Origin: Maricaulis salignorans
GTDB taxonomy: Bacteria; Pseudomonadota; Alphaproteobacteria; Caulobacterales; Aquidulcibacteraceae
DNA: 48,783 bases
Direction of reading: 5' to 3'
NCBI GenBank assembly: GCA_945891505.1
Contig: CAMDDL010000018.1
Span: forward strand, 1-48,783
The notes under the pieces were generated by a model. It did not search any database, was not told the origin of the DNA, and saw only the letters and a list, made by a program, of their open reading frames with translations. The position numbers and the translations under genes are program-made. Of the stretch, positions 1-8,737 are shown in pieces. Position 1 is the stretch's first letter. Every line of letters begins with the position of its first letter.

Positions 1-102
1 CCCCGCCCTCGCAAGCGCGGCACACCAGAGTTTGCCGCTTTGGAAGGCCAAATCCTCGATAAGCTATTTGGCGATGATCCGCGCGCGCGGGAAGCGCACT
101 AG
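1..102 (+). CDS. C-terminal tail of an unidentified protein (5' end outside window)
   Basis: The first frame is open from base 1 to a TAG at 100-102 and gives 33 residues ending in ...GDDPRAREAH. The composition (charged, G/C-rich third positions such as CGC, GCG, GGC) looks coding, but the piece is too short to recognise. Its stop codon overlaps by three bases the stop codon of the convergent dehydrogenase gene, a normal arrangement for two real converging genes. No function is proposed. Confidence 0.45.
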   Translation, partial: PRPRKRGTPEFAALEGQILDKLFGDDPRAREAH

Positions 103-1190
103 CCCCCCACGATTTCGCTCATCTCAATCGCACGACCGGTCGCGGCAGAAAGTTCTGCTGCTGCACCCATCCGCACGGCTTGCAAGCCGTCTTGGGCCGT
201 CACTTGCACCGGTGCGCCATTCAAGATCGCGTCGATCCAAGCCCGCTGCTGATAGAAAGTCGCGCCAAAGTGCGAGCCAGCTGCCAAAGCGACGGGATCG
301 ACATGGATGGTTTCCCGGGTGACTTGCTTGGGCTGACGGAAACCAACGCGTGGGCTCATCACCATTTCACCGGGCGGGATTAGCACATCAAGGCGGGCCT
401 TATCACCGGTTGCCGAAATTTCTTCCTGATGCTCGGCCCCTTCGGCGAACATGCACAGATCGAGCATAGCGCGCGTGCCATTGGCGAAATCGACGACGGT
501 GAAGCTGTTGTCGATAATGTCGGGCTTGCGACCCTCATAGCGCTCGTCTTGGTGGTTGATGTCCATATTGCCCGAGCAATAGACGCGTGTCGGCTCAGAC
601 TGGATGATATGGCGCATCAGATCGAAGAAGTGGCAGCACTTCTCCACCATCGTCCCGCCCGTATTGGCCGAGAAGCGGTTCCAATCATCGACCTTTTTTA
701 AGAAGGGGAAGCGATGCTCTCGGATCGATACCATCATCAATCGGCCGACATCGCCGCGATGCACGCGGGTTACAAACTCTGTCGCGGGCGGCATGAAGCG
801 ATATTCCATGCCCACCCAGAACACGCCCTTATAAGCATCAGCTTGGTCCCGGATGCGGGCGGCGTCTTCTGCCGTCGTGCACAATGGCTTTTCGCACAGC
901 ACATGCACGCCACTTTGAAACACGGGTTGCAGCACATCGTGGTGGGTAAAATTGGGCGACGCGATCACCACCGCATCGACGAGGCCAGAAGCCAAAAGCT
1001 CATCCCCCGTCTGGAAGGCCGCCACGTTAGCACCCGCGGGGCCCAACATGCCCTTGCCAAAAGCGAGCATGTTTTCGGTAGGGTCAGCCAAAGCAGTGAT
1101 CTCAACTTCGGGCATCAGCTTCAGATTATTGATGTGCTCATAGCCCATCATGCCTGTGCCAATAACACCCACCCGTATTTTGCCGCTCAT
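99..1190 (-). CDS. Gfo/Idh/MocA-family NAD(P)-dependent oxidoreductase
   Basis: A cytosolic sugar or inositol-type dehydrogenase of 363 residues. The N-terminal Rossmann domain begins with GVIGTGMMG, a dinucleotide-binding glycine motif, and the family signature EKP (in VLCEKPL, about residues 99-105) supplies the catalytic lysine region. The C-terminal alpha/beta domain covers roughly residues 125-340. I place the start at 1190 (MSGKIRVGV) because GGGGAGAGG sits directly upstream; an ATG 48 bases further upstream lacks such a site and adds residues not expected before the Rossmann fold. The substrate cannot be read from sequence. The gene is divergent from the LLM oxidoreductase, about 90 bp away, so the two may share a regulatory region. 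Confidence 0.88.
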   Translation of the reverse strand: MSGKIRVGVIGTGMMGYEHINNLKLMPEVEITALADPTENMLAFGKGMLGPAGANVAAFQTGDELLASGLVDAVVIASPNFTHHDVLQPVFQSGVHVLCEKPLCTTAEDAARIRDQADAYKGVFWVGMEYRFMPPATEFVTRVHRGDVGRLMMVSIREHRFPFLKKVDDWNRFSANTGGTMVEKCCHFFDLMRHIIQSEPTRVYCSGNMDINHQDERYEGRKPDIIDNSFTVVDFANGTRAMLDLCMFAEGAEHQEEISATGDKARLDVLIPPGEMVMSPRVGFRQPKQVTRETIHVDPVALAAGSHFGATFYQQRAWIDAILNGAPVQVTAQDGLQAVRMGAAAELSAATGRAIEMSEIVGG

Positions 1191-1283
1191 GACCTCTCCC
1201 CGAAGCTGCTTTGACTCGCTATAAGGCATCATAAGCATAATGGCGGGCGATACACGCCCTCTTGGCAGTATGAGGAAAGAATC

Positions 1284-2354
1284 ATGGCCCGTAATCTCGT
1301 TGAAGTCAGTTGGTTTTCAGCCCTGTGCGATGACGATTACGAGTTTCTGGGCCAGTCAGAGCCGGCCCTACAGTCCAGTTGGGAGCATTGCCGCAACATC
1401 GCCCTGACCGCCGAGAAGAACGGCTTTGACAATATATTGCTGCCATCGGGTTATCAGATGGGCATTGATAACACCGTCTTTGCGGCTGGCATTGCGGGTC
1501 TGACCAGCAGAATGCGCCTATTGCTCGCCATTCGGGTCGGCGAAATGTGGCCGCCGCAGATTGTGCGGCAATTGGCCACGCTGGACCGGATGATGCAGGG
1601 CAGGCTGGCCATAAACTTCATTTCTTCCGAAATGCCAGGCGAAACCATGGGTTCTGCCCCCCGTTATGCACGCACCTTAGAAGCCATGGAGATCCTGCGT
1701 GCATGGATGAATGGCGAGACGGTTAAGCACGCCGGAGAATTCTTCCAGTTTGACTTGGCCCCACCCCGCATCACCACGCAATCGGGTAAGTCGCCTTATT
1801 TTTACTTTGGTGGCCTGTCTGAAGATGCACGCGAAGTCGCAGCCAAAGCCGCCGACGTCTATTTGATGTGGCCTGACACCGTGGCCAATTCCAAGGCCGT
1901 CTTGAACGATATGAATGCCAGGGCTGCCAAATATGGCCGCACCCTCAAGCACGGTTTCCGCGTCCATGTCGTGGTGCGGGAAACCGAAGCCGAAGCGCGC
2001 GAAGCGGCCAATCGTCTTCTAAGCAAATTAGACGCGGCCACGGGTGACGCGATCCGCGCTAAGTCCTTGGATGCGACTTCGGTGGGCGTGCGCCGCCAAG
2101 CCGAGCTGCGCGAAGCTGCCAGTGCCACAGATGGCTATGTGGAAGATAATTTGTGGACCGGCATTGGCCGCGCCCGCTCGGGCTGTGGTGCCGCCATTGT
2201 CGGCGACCCCGATCAAGTGCTGGCCAAAATCAACGCCTATCGCGACATCGGCTTCGACGCCTTCATCCTGTCAGGCTATCCCCATGCAAGCGAGTGCGAC
2301 CTGTTTGGCCGCTATGTCCTGCCAAAGCTCGATCACGGTCTTCTGACGATCTAG
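1284..2354 (+). CDS. LLM-class flavin-dependent monooxygenase (SsuD-like)
   Basis: A 356-residue TIM-barrel protein resembling alkanesulfonate monooxygenases: early segment WEHCRNIALTAEKNGFD, then LLAIRVGEMWPPQIVRQLATLDRMMQGRLAINFIS, the usual flavin/phosphate-binding core of the bacterial luciferase superfamily, and a C-terminal HASECDLFGRYVLPKL tail. Such enzymes use reduced FMN from a partner reductase to oxidise sulfonates or other small organic molecules. The ATG follows GAGGAAAG at good spacing. No ssuABC transporter or flavin reductase is adjacent, so sulfonate use is not supported by context; the neighbours are sugar enzymes. Its stop lies three bases before the stop of the convergent GH3 gene. 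Confidence 0.85.
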   Translation: MARNLVEVSWFSALCDDDYEFLGQSEPALQSSWEHCRNIALTAEKNGFDNILLPSGYQMGIDNTVFAAGIAGLTSRMRLLLAIRVGEMWPPQIVRQLATLDRMMQGRLAINFISSEMPGETMGSAPRYARTLEAMEILRAWMNGETVKHAGEFFQFDLAPPRITTQSGKSPYFYFGGLSEDAREVAAKAADVYLMWPDTVANSKAVLNDMNARAAKYGRTLKHGFRVHVVVRETEAEAREAANRLLSKLDAATGDAIRAKSLDATSVGVRRQAELREAASATDGYVEDNLWTGIGRARSGCGAAIVGDPDQVLAKINAYRDIGFDAFILSGYPHASECDLFGRYVLPKLDHGLLTI

Positions 2355-2357
2355 TCC

Positions 2358-4472
2358 CTAGAGCGAAATGGTCGCGCGGAGCTGATCGGCCAGCGCGGCC
2401 GATCCGCCGACAAAGACTGTGTGGACGCCGGGCTCCAGCTTCCATGTATGGGTCGCTGGGTCACGGTAGCGCAGATCATCTGCATTCACGTCAAAGCGGA
2501 TCACTTTGGTCTGGCCGGGCTCTAAAGCTACGCGGGCAAAAGCCTTCAAGACCTTGGCGGGGCGCTCCACGACACAGCCCGGGAAGCCGACATAGAGTTG
2601 CGCAATTTCTTCCCCGGCCCGGTCGCCCAGATTAATTATGCTGACTTGAGCTTGAAAGCCCAGCTTTGTCCGGCGCAGACTTAAGGCGCGATAGCCGTAA
2701 CAGCTATAAGATAGGCCATGGCCAAAGCCAAAGCGCGGCTCAATCTGCTCGCGCTCAAACTTGGTATAGCCATGCCAATAATCGTAAGTGATTGCATTGG
2801 CGTCCTTGTCAAAGAAGGGATAATGCGCGGGGTCCTTGGCCACCGTAAATGGCAATTTGCCCGAGGGGGCCACTTCGCCCAACACAAGTTGCGCCAAGGC
2901 GGTGCCGCCCTCCATGCCGGAATAGAAGCTTTGTAGGATCGCGCTTGCTTGGCCCTGCCAGCTCTCTACCAGCACGGCAGAGCCCGCCACGAGCACTACC
3001 AGCACGGGTCGGCCCGTAGCACAGGCGGCTTCAATCAAGGCGATCTGATCGGCGGGTAGCGACAAATTGGTGCGATCACCACCTCGGGCCTCTTCCGCGC
3101 TTGGCTCATTGGCCGCCGCTGGCTTGGGCGCAGGCAAAACATCACTCGCCACGCCCAAGGTCATATCTTCGGGGATATACTCCCCCTCTTGCCTGGCGGT
3201 ATAGCCAGCCACCACAATGATGGCATCGGCGTCGGCCGCGTTCGCCACGGCGGCCACAATATCGGTTTCGTCACCCGTTACAATCTCAGTGGCCTCACCG
3301 AGAGCCAATTGAAGGCCCTGTAGCGCGGTGACCACATAAGGCGGACGAACCCGGCTGGAGCCAAAGTCACCCGTATTTTCCTTATTCGCCAAAAGCCCAA
3401 GCACCGCGAGCTTTTTGAGCCGCGTCCGGTCCAGCGGCAGCATCTGCTCATTCTTTAGTAAGACTGCCGACTTGAGCGCGGCTTCCAACGCCAAAGCGAT
3501 ATGCGCAGGCTGGGCAACCATCTCGAGGCTATAGGCTGGCAGCGGATCTTCGGCGCAGGCAAAGCGGTATTGCGTGGACAGAATGCGGCGGCAGGCCTGA
3601 TCAATCACCTGCGGCTCAACCTGGCCTGCCTCAACAGCGGCGAGCAAATGCTTGCCAAACACCAAGGGCTCTGGGTTTTCAATGTCGAGGCCAGCGGGTG
3701 CCGCATAGACATTGCGCAAACCCATCACCCAATCAGAATGCACAAAGCCTTCAAAGCCCCACTCGACGCGCAAAATGTCGGTCAAAAGCGCTTTGCTCTG
3801 CCCACAGTACGTGCCGTTCATCTGGTTATAGGCACTCATGACGGTGGCGCAGCCCGCATCCAAAATGGTTTTGAAATGCGGCAGATAGACTTCGTGCAAG
3901 GCGCGCTCCTCAATCTGTACATCCACCTTGAAGCGCGCATTCTCCATGGAATTGAGCGCATAATGCTTTACGGTGGCAATCACATTGTGCGTTTGAAGAC
4001 CAATGGCTAAAGCGGCACCCATTTCGCCCAGATGGCAGGGGTCTTCGCCATAGGTTTCCTGCGCCCGGCCCCAAGCCGGATGACGTAAGAGATTGACGCA
4101 TACGGCACCCGACAAGGTGCAGTCTTGGGCACGAATTTCAATCGACATGGCTTCACCAATGCGTCGCTCGAGATCGACATCAAAGGTCGCGCCGCGCGCC
4201 ATGGTACAGGGGAAGCAGGTGGAATTGCCGCGCGCAACCCCGCGTGGGCCATCTGTAAAATAAAGAGGCGGCACATTTAGGCGCGCCACGCCACTGCCCG
4301 CTGGATAGGGGTTTGCGCCCCAATGCCGCCCGCTCTCAGCAAAGAGCTTAAAGAAGCCCTTGCCCGACATCATTTGCACCTTCTCCGCCAGCGTAGCCTC
4401 GGCCAGAATCTGATCCACCCGCTCTGCCACTTGATCAGGGCTAAGGTCTTTGGTCGGAGAGAGGTCGGTCAT
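2358..4472 (-). CDS. Glycoside hydrolase family 3 beta-glucosidase-like enzyme
   Basis: A 704-residue GH3 enzyme hydrolysing beta-linked glycosides with retention. The N-terminal TIM-barrel domain contains YFTDGPRGV, the KHYALN element and the nucleophile motif HSDW (Asp at about residue 247). An alpha/beta sandwich domain follows, and a C-terminal fibronectin-III-like domain is seen around PAKVLKAFARVALEPGQTK. I see no signal peptide, so it is probably cytosolic. The start at 4472 is chosen because GAAAGG lies just upstream and because it falls 19 bases after the murQ stop; an ATG at 4544 would lie inside murQ. The close spacing indicates a murQ-GH3 transcript. The domain set is that of beta-glucosidases rather than of compact NagZ, but muropeptide-derived substrates are possible from context. 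Confidence 0.88.
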   Translation of the reverse strand: MTDLSPTKDLSPDQVAERVDQILAEATLAEKVQMMSGKGFFKLFAESGRHWGANPYPAGSGVARLNVPPLYFTDGPRGVARGNSTCFPCTMARGATFDVDLERRIGEAMSIEIRAQDCTLSGAVCVNLLRHPAWGRAQETYGEDPCHLGEMGAALAIGLQTHNVIATVKHYALNSMENARFKVDVQIEERALHEVYLPHFKTILDAGCATVMSAYNQMNGTYCGQSKALLTDILRVEWGFEGFVHSDWVMGLRNVYAAPAGLDIENPEPLVFGKHLLAAVEAGQVEPQVIDQACRRILSTQYRFACAEDPLPAYSLEMVAQPAHIALALEAALKSAVLLKNEQMLPLDRTRLKKLAVLGLLANKENTGDFGSSRVRPPYVVTALQGLQLALGEATEIVTGDETDIVAAVANAADADAIIVVAGYTARQEGEYIPEDMTLGVASDVLPAPKPAAANEPSAEEARGGDRTNLSLPADQIALIEAACATGRPVLVVLVAGSAVLVESWQGQASAILQSFYSGMEGGTALAQLVLGEVAPSGKLPFTVAKDPAHYPFFDKDANAITYDYWHGYTKFEREQIEPRFGFGHGLSYSCYGYRALSLRRTKLGFQAQVSIINLGDRAGEEIAQLYVGFPGCVVERPAKVLKAFARVALEPGQTKVIRFDVNADDLRYRDPATHTWKLEPGVHTVFVGGSAALADQLRATISL

Positions 4473-4491
4473 GGTTTGCCTTTCACGGATA

Positions 4492-5373
4492 TCAGCGAGG
4501 GTTTGCCTGCAGAACGGCTGCAAGATTACCAGCCCATTGGTCAAGATCAGCCTTGGCCTGATCCAAAGTCCAGCCCTTCACCAAAAGAATCGCAACGCGA
4601 ATGTTGCGCTCAGCTTGGTCTAAAGCAACAGCGGCTTGCGCGTCTTGGCAACCCGTCAATTCCACAATCATGGCTTTGGCGCGGGCGAAAAGCTTGCGAT
4701 TTGATATCTGCATCGCGACCATCCGGCCTTCATAAACGAGGCCTTGACGGATCATGATGGCGGTGGAGAGCACATTGAGCGCGATCTTCTGCGCGGTCCC
4801 GGCTTTCATGCGGGTGGAGCCAGCGATCACCTCGGCTCCAGTTTCGATCAAAATCCCAATCTCTGCGGCTTGGCACAGAGGGGCTGGCAATTTGTTGGCG
4901 AGGCCGATTGTCAAAGCGCCTGTGGCACGCGCCGCCTCAATCACGCCAATCGTATAGGGCGTAGAGCCACTGGCGGCCAAACCAATCACCACATCGCTAA
5001 CTGTTAGATGCAGGCCTTGGGCTTCTTCCATCCCCTTGGCATGGTCGTCTTCGGCCCCTTCGACCGCCTGCATCAGCGCCGTTTGCCCACCGGCCATCAA
5101 GAAAACCAAACGCTGCCTTGGCCAGCCATAGGTGGGGCCAAGCTCGACCCCATCCTGAACGCCGATCCGGCCAGAGGTACCCGCACCAGCATAAATCAGG
5201 CGGCCGTGCCGTCCGAGGCGCGCTGCTGCTTCATCGGCGGCGCGGGCGAGGCTAACGGAGACTTTTGCCACCGCTTCTGCCGCTTGGCTTTGATTGGCGA
5301 TCATCTCCGCCACGGCGTCACCCGTTGGCCAGTCCGCAATATGGAGATAGGCTTTGAGCGCTGCTTCGGTCAT
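4492..5373 (-). CDS. murQ: N-acetylmuramic acid 6-phosphate etherase
   Basis: MurQ cleaves the lactyl ether of MurNAc-6-phosphate to give GlcNAc-6-phosphate and D-lactate in cell-wall recycling. The SIS domain is clear: YAGAGTSGRIGV followed by the catalytic-glutamate segment VELGPTYG (Glu77) and AVEGAEDD (about 103-110), then GLAASGSTPY and ITGST-type residues in AGSTRMKAGTAQK. Its 293 residues fit the family, although the N-terminus is shorter than usual. An in-frame stop lies eight codons upstream, so the ATG at 5373 is the only plausible start; the ribosome-binding site is weak. It heads an operon with the GH3 hydrolase. Confidence 0.93.
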   Translation of the reverse strand: MTEAALKAYLHIADWPTGDAVAEMIANQSQAAEAVAKVSVSLARAADEAAARLGRHGRLIYAGAGTSGRIGVQDGVELGPTYGWPRQRLVFLMAGGQTALMQAVEGAEDDHAKGMEEAQGLHLTVSDVVIGLAASGSTPYTIGVIEAARATGALTIGLANKLPAPLCQAAEIGILIETGAEVIAGSTRMKAGTAQKIALNVLSTAIMIRQGLVYEGRMVAMQISNRKLFARAKAMIVELTGCQDAQAAVALDQAERNIRVAILLVKGWTLDQAKADLDQWAGNLAAVLQANPR

Positions 5374-5589
5374 GGCTTCAATTGGCCCCTTAACTTAGAA
5401 CGTAGCTGGCCTGCGAAGTTCTGCGCGCCCCTTAGACTCGTCACAGCCTTAAAGAAGTTGAACACATTAGCCAATCACCCAATCGCGCAAGATCAAAACG
5501 TTTCAGACCTTGCTGACATTGACTTGAACCCCCAAGTGAGGGCGAGATAGACGTGACCCACGGCCTGAAACCAAAGGACTAACTGCGCA

Positions 5590-6573
5590 ATGACTCACTA
5601 TGCCAGAACAGTAATTGACCTGATTGGTGGGACACCACTTGTCCGCTTACACGCTGCCAGCGAAGCTACAGGCTGTGAGATCTTAGGCAAAGCAGAGTTT
5701 TTAAATCCCGGCCAATCTGTAAAAGATCGGGCTGCTTTGGGCATTATTCGCGATGCGGAAGCCAAAGGTGCCTTAAAGCCCGGTGGGCTGATCGTGGAAG
5801 GGACGGCGGGTAACACCGGGATCGGCTTGTCCATGGTCGCCAATGCGCTGGGCTATCGCTGCATCATCGTCATGCCGCGCACGCAGTCCCAAGAAAAAAA
5901 GGATGCGGTAAAGCTGTTTGGCGCAGAGCTGGTCGAAGTCGACGCCGTCGCCTTTGCCCACCCTGACCACTACACCAAAGTATCCAAGCGCTTGGCCGAA
6001 GAGCATGGCGGCCTGTGGGCCAATCAATTCGATAATTTGGCCAATCGGAAGGCGCATGAGGAGACCACCGGGCCTGAAATTTGGGAGCAGACTGACGGCA
6101 AGATTGACGGCTTCATCTGTTCGGTCGGCTCTGGCGGCACGTTGGGCGGGATTAGCCGGGCGCTGAAAGCCCGCAATCCGAACATTGCGATTGGCATAGC
6201 CGACCCCGGCGGGGCCGCGCTTTATCATTGGTATAAGGACGGCGAGCTCAAAGCCACAGGAACCTCCATCACCGAAGGGATCGGCCAAGGCCGTGTAACC
6301 GCCAATCTGGAAGATGTGCTGGTGGATTATGCCTATCGCGTCGAAGATGAGGACTGGCTGCCCGTCTTGTTTGATCTGGTCAAAAACGAAGGCTTGGCCA
6401 TTGGTGGCTCTGCGGCCCTCAATGTCGTTGGGGCGATGAAATTGGCGAAGGATTTGGGGCCGGGCAAGACCATCGTCACGATCCTGTGCGATTATGCCAG
6501 CCGCTACCAAAGCAAATTGTTCAATCGAGAGTTTTTGAACTCCAAAGGCCTCCCGGTGGCAGATTGGCTGTGA
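5590..6573 (+). CDS. cysK: Cysteine synthase A (O-acetylserine sulfhydrylase)
   Basis: A PLP enzyme of 327 residues that makes L-cysteine from O-acetylserine and sulfide in the cytosol. The PLP lysine is Lys45 in PGQSVKDRAA; EGTAGNTGIGLS is the substrate loop, and a later SVGSGGTLGG segment is the phosphate-binding loop. The C-terminus (NREFLNSKGLPVADWL) is typical of the proteobacterial long CysK form. AAAGGA precedes the ATG by about ten bases. It is monocistronic as far as can be seen and diverges from murQ across a 216-bp gap. A 315-aa open frame on the opposite strand is a shadow. Confidence 0.95.
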   Translation: MTHYARTVIDLIGGTPLVRLHAASEATGCEILGKAEFLNPGQSVKDRAALGIIRDAEAKGALKPGGLIVEGTAGNTGIGLSMVANALGYRCIIVMPRTQSQEKKDAVKLFGAELVEVDAVAFAHPDHYTKVSKRLAEEHGGLWANQFDNLANRKAHEETTGPEIWEQTDGKIDGFICSVGSGGTLGGISRALKARNPNIAIGIADPGGAALYHWYKDGELKATGTSITEGIGQGRVTANLEDVLVDYAYRVEDEDWLPVLFDLVKNEGLAIGGSAALNVVGAMKLAKDLGPGKTIVTILCDYASRYQSKLFNREFLNSKGLPVADWL

Positions 6574-6625
6574 GCCTGGATTTTCAAGCCGCACGCGCAA
6601 AGGCTGGGCGGGCGTTTGGGATTTT

Positions 6626-6892
6626 ATGACGGACAGATACTTTAAGGTGCGCAAGCAAAATGAGCTTGAAGTGCAATTCGCCAAAGAACGTGATCGCACT
6701 GAACCGCACGGGCTTATCACTGCTCAGCTCGAAGAACGCCAAGACCTACAAACGCAAATCAAGACTGCGCGTCGCCGTGAAGCCGAACAAGTTCTCGCGC
6801 TTTATCGTGATGCTGCCAGGTTCCGCCGGATGCGTGAAAGCCGTGAGCAAGCGCCTGCGCGTGTTCGTGACAAGGGCCTAGATTTAGGCTGA
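6626..6892 (+). CDS. Possible small hypothetical protein, strongly charged
   Basis: An 88-residue frame rich in Glu, Gln and Arg (for example LEERQDLQTQIKTARRREAEQ) that would form a long helix or coiled coil. It has no clear ribosome-binding site. A second frame (6660-6881, 73 residues, Lys/Ser rich) overlaps it on the same strand. That second frame has a higher G+C third position but an atypical first position, so codon statistics do not clearly choose between them. I recognise neither. It may be non-coding sequence downstream of cysK. Confidence 0.3.
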   Translation: MTDRYFKVRKQNELEVQFAKERDRTEPHGLITAQLEERQDLQTQIKTARRREAEQVLALYRDAARFRRMRESREQAPARVRDKGLDLG

Positions 6893-6967
6893 GTTTCAGA
6901 GCGTTTAAATGTGTGTGGTAGTGGGTTAGTATCTATCACTTCCCGCCTTCGCCTATTTCTGGATTTA

Positions 6968-6985
6968 TATCCTATAATAAGGAGG
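6968..6985. promoter_or_regulatory. Weak HipB-type operator half-match
   Basis: TATCC, eight bases, then GGAGG. Eight of ten positions match the E. coli HipB operator pattern TATCC-N8-GGATA. It stands 61 bp upstream of the phased array and is the least certain copy. Confidence 0.35.
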
Positions 6986-7028
6986 TGTATTTCTCGCCTG
7001 ATTATAGTTTCGTCTTAGGAAGCGTTTT

Positions 7029-7046
7029 TATTCCTTCTAGGGGATA
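7029..7046. promoter_or_regulatory. HipB-type operator, copy 1 of the phased array
   Basis: TATTC-N8-GGATA, nine of ten matches to the TATCC-N8-GGATA operator known for E. coli HipB. It starts exactly 27 bp before the next copy. Confidence 0.6.
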
Positions 7047-7055
7047 AATTAGCTT

Positions 7056-7073
7056 TATGCAGTTTATAGGATA
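7056..7073. promoter_or_regulatory. HipB-type operator, copy 2 of the phased array
   Basis: TATGC-N8-GGATA, nine of ten matches to the E. coli pattern. It starts 27 bp after copy 1 and 27 bp before copy 3. Confidence 0.6.
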
Positions 7074-7082
7074 AAGGACAAT

Positions 7083-7100
7083 TATACCGAAAAAAGGATA
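7083..7100. promoter_or_regulatory. HipB-type operator, copy 3 of the phased array
   Basis: TATAC-N8-GGATA, nine of ten matches. Its GGATA half also forms an inverted repeat with the TATCC half of copy 4 (arms AAAAAGGATA and TATCCTTTTT). Confidence 0.6.
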
Positions 7101-7109
7101 TTTACAAAT

Positions 7110-7127
7110 TATCCTTTTTATGGGATA
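7110..7127. promoter_or_regulatory. HipB-type operator, copy 4 (perfect match)
   Basis: TATCC-N8-GGATA with all ten defined bases matching the E. coli HipB operator. It ends 19 bp before the hipB start codon, so binding here should block transcription initiation or early elongation (autoregulation). Confidence 0.72.
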
Positions 7128-7146
7128 GAAAATCTGAGAGGCAACC

Positions 7147-7398
7147 ATGAAACATACCGCAAGAACCCCAAGTCAAATTGGCTCTATTATACGCCGTATT
7201 AGAACCGACAAGAAAATGACACAAACTGATCTGGCTGAAAAAGTTGGAACAGTACAGAAGAAAATATCGACCATAGAAACGGGGCAATCAGGCGCACGTA
7301 TCGATACGATCTGCAACATTATGGCGGCACTCGATCTGGATATTGTTATCACCCAGCGCGACAAAAGCACATCCCAGAACATTGAAGACATATTTTAA
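7147..7398 (+). CDS. hipB: HipB antitoxin / transcriptional autorepressor
   Basis: An 83-residue XRE-family helix-turn-helix protein. The DNA-binding helices lie in MTQTDLAEKVGTVQKKISTIETG (about residues 20-42), and ALDLDIVI followed by a short C-terminal tail ending IEDIF resembles E. coli HipB, whose flexible tail and beta strand mediate dimerisation and turnover. It should neutralise HipA and repress the operon through the operators upstream. The stop codon overlaps the hipA start by one base (TAATG), indicating translational coupling. The A+T-rich composition differs from neighbouring core genes and suggests acquisition by transfer. Confidence 0.9.
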   Translation: MKHTARTPSQIGSIIRRIRTDKKMTQTDLAEKVGTVQKKISTIETGQSGARIDTICNIMAALDLDIVITQRDKSTSQNIEDIF

Positions 7399-8711
7399 TG
7401 GGTCGCCGCAAGATACATCCATCCCTAAATGTCTATATGAACAATAGACTGGTGGGGCTGCTTGAAAAGGCGGCTAGTGGCGCGATCTCGTTTCAATATG
7501 ACGAAAGCTGGCTGACTTGGGACTATGCCATCCCCCTCTCAATGTCTCTTCCTTTGCAATCCAAGACATACACGGGCGCAAGCGTCCTTGCGGTAATCGA
7601 AAATCTGTTGCCGGACGTAGACGCCGTAAGGCGTCGCGTTGCAGAGCGTGTCGGCGCAGAAGGCGTTGATGCTTACTCACTCCTTGCGAAGATTGGTCGT
7701 GATTGCGTAGGCGCATTGCAGTTTATCGACACCGATCAAGACTTGCCCCCGGTAGGTCAGGTTGCAGGTGAGCCACTTGATGAAGACCAAGTGTGTCGCA
7801 TTCTTAAGGCGCTAAAGGCACAGCCACTCGGGCTTGAGGAGGATGATGCCTTTCGGATCAGTGTCGCCGGTGCCCAAGAGAAAACTGCCCTCCTCTGGCA
7901 TAACGGTCAATGGATGAAGCCCTTTGGCACAACGCCAACGACGCATATCCTCAAACCACAAATTGGACAAATCCCAACGATGGATGGCGTGATTGATTTA
8001 TCAAACAGCGTCGAAAATGAGTATTACTGCCTAAAGCTCTTCAGCGCTTTTGGCTTAAAAATTCCACATATAGAGATGCATAGTTTTGGTGATGTTCGAA
8101 CATTAGTGGTCGAACGATTTGATCGACAGTGGACAAAGGATGGTCGGCTATTGCGAATTCCACAAGAGGATTTTTGCCAAGCCCTATCAGTGCCATCAAC
8201 AAAAAAATATCAAAGTCATGGCGGGCCGACTGCGGTTGACATTCTCGAAGCCTTGCGCGGAAGTGACACGCCATTTGAAGATCAAATGGCTTTCTTTAAG
8301 AGCCAAATTTTATTCTGGTTGATTGGCGCAACCGATGGTCACGCAAAGAATTTTAGCATCCAGCTTCGCTCGGGTGGGAAGTTTCAATTGACCCCATTTT
8401 ACGATGTGTTGACCGCACAGCCTGCTGTCGATGATGCGCAAATCCGCCATAACAAATACAAGCTTGCCATGTCTGTCGGTAAGTCAAAGCACTATGATAT
8501 TTTTGGAATTCGCCGGCGTCACTTTATTGAAACGGCCAAGACGGCATCGCTAAGTGTCGTAGGTGTGCACGAGTTGATTGAAGACATCACGGTGAACGCA
8601 GATCGCTGCCTAAAGCAACTCCGAGACGAGCTTCCGAATGACTTTCCTGATTTCATACATCAAAGCGTTTCAAAGTCGATGCTGCCTAGGCTTAAAAAAC
8701 TTCAAGAATGA
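7398..8711 (+). CDS. hipA: HipA serine/threonine kinase toxin
   Basis: A 437-residue HipA of almost the same length as the E. coli protein and closely similar to it. It has the N-subdomain (residues 1-110), the Ser155 loop ISVAGAQEKTALL (equivalent to the Ser150 autophosphorylation site), VVERFDRQW, then the catalytic loop LIGATDGHAKNFS (Asp313, Asn318) and the metal-binding Asp336 in TPFYD. In E. coli HipA phosphorylates glutamyl-tRNA synthetase GltX, halting translation and causing persistence; the same target is inferred here. All catalytic residues are intact. It is co-transcribed with and overlaps hipB. Confidence 0.93.
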   Translation: MGRRKIHPSLNVYMNNRLVGLLEKAASGAISFQYDESWLTWDYAIPLSMSLPLQSKTYTGASVLAVIENLLPDVDAVRRRVAERVGAEGVDAYSLLAKIGRDCVGALQFIDTDQDLPPVGQVAGEPLDEDQVCRILKALKAQPLGLEEDDAFRISVAGAQEKTALLWHNGQWMKPFGTTPTTHILKPQIGQIPTMDGVIDLSNSVENEYYCLKLFSAFGLKIPHIEMHSFGDVRTLVVERFDRQWTKDGRLLRIPQEDFCQALSVPSTKKYQSHGGPTAVDILEALRGSDTPFEDQMAFFKSQILFWLIGATDGHAKNFSIQLRSGGKFQLTPFYDVLTAQPAVDDAQIRHNKYKLAMSVGKSKHYDIFGIRRRHFIETAKTASLSVVGVHELIEDITVNADRCLKQLRDELPNDFPDFIHQSVSKSMLPRLKKLQE

Positions 8712-8737
8712 ATGCGTTCCAAACTCACCGAAGCAAG

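Noticed and set aside
5773-6720. 315-residue open frame on the minus strand across cysK
   Set aside because: It lies opposite a canonical cysK with all motifs, has no family resemblance and is the usual antisense shadow of a G+C-biased gene.
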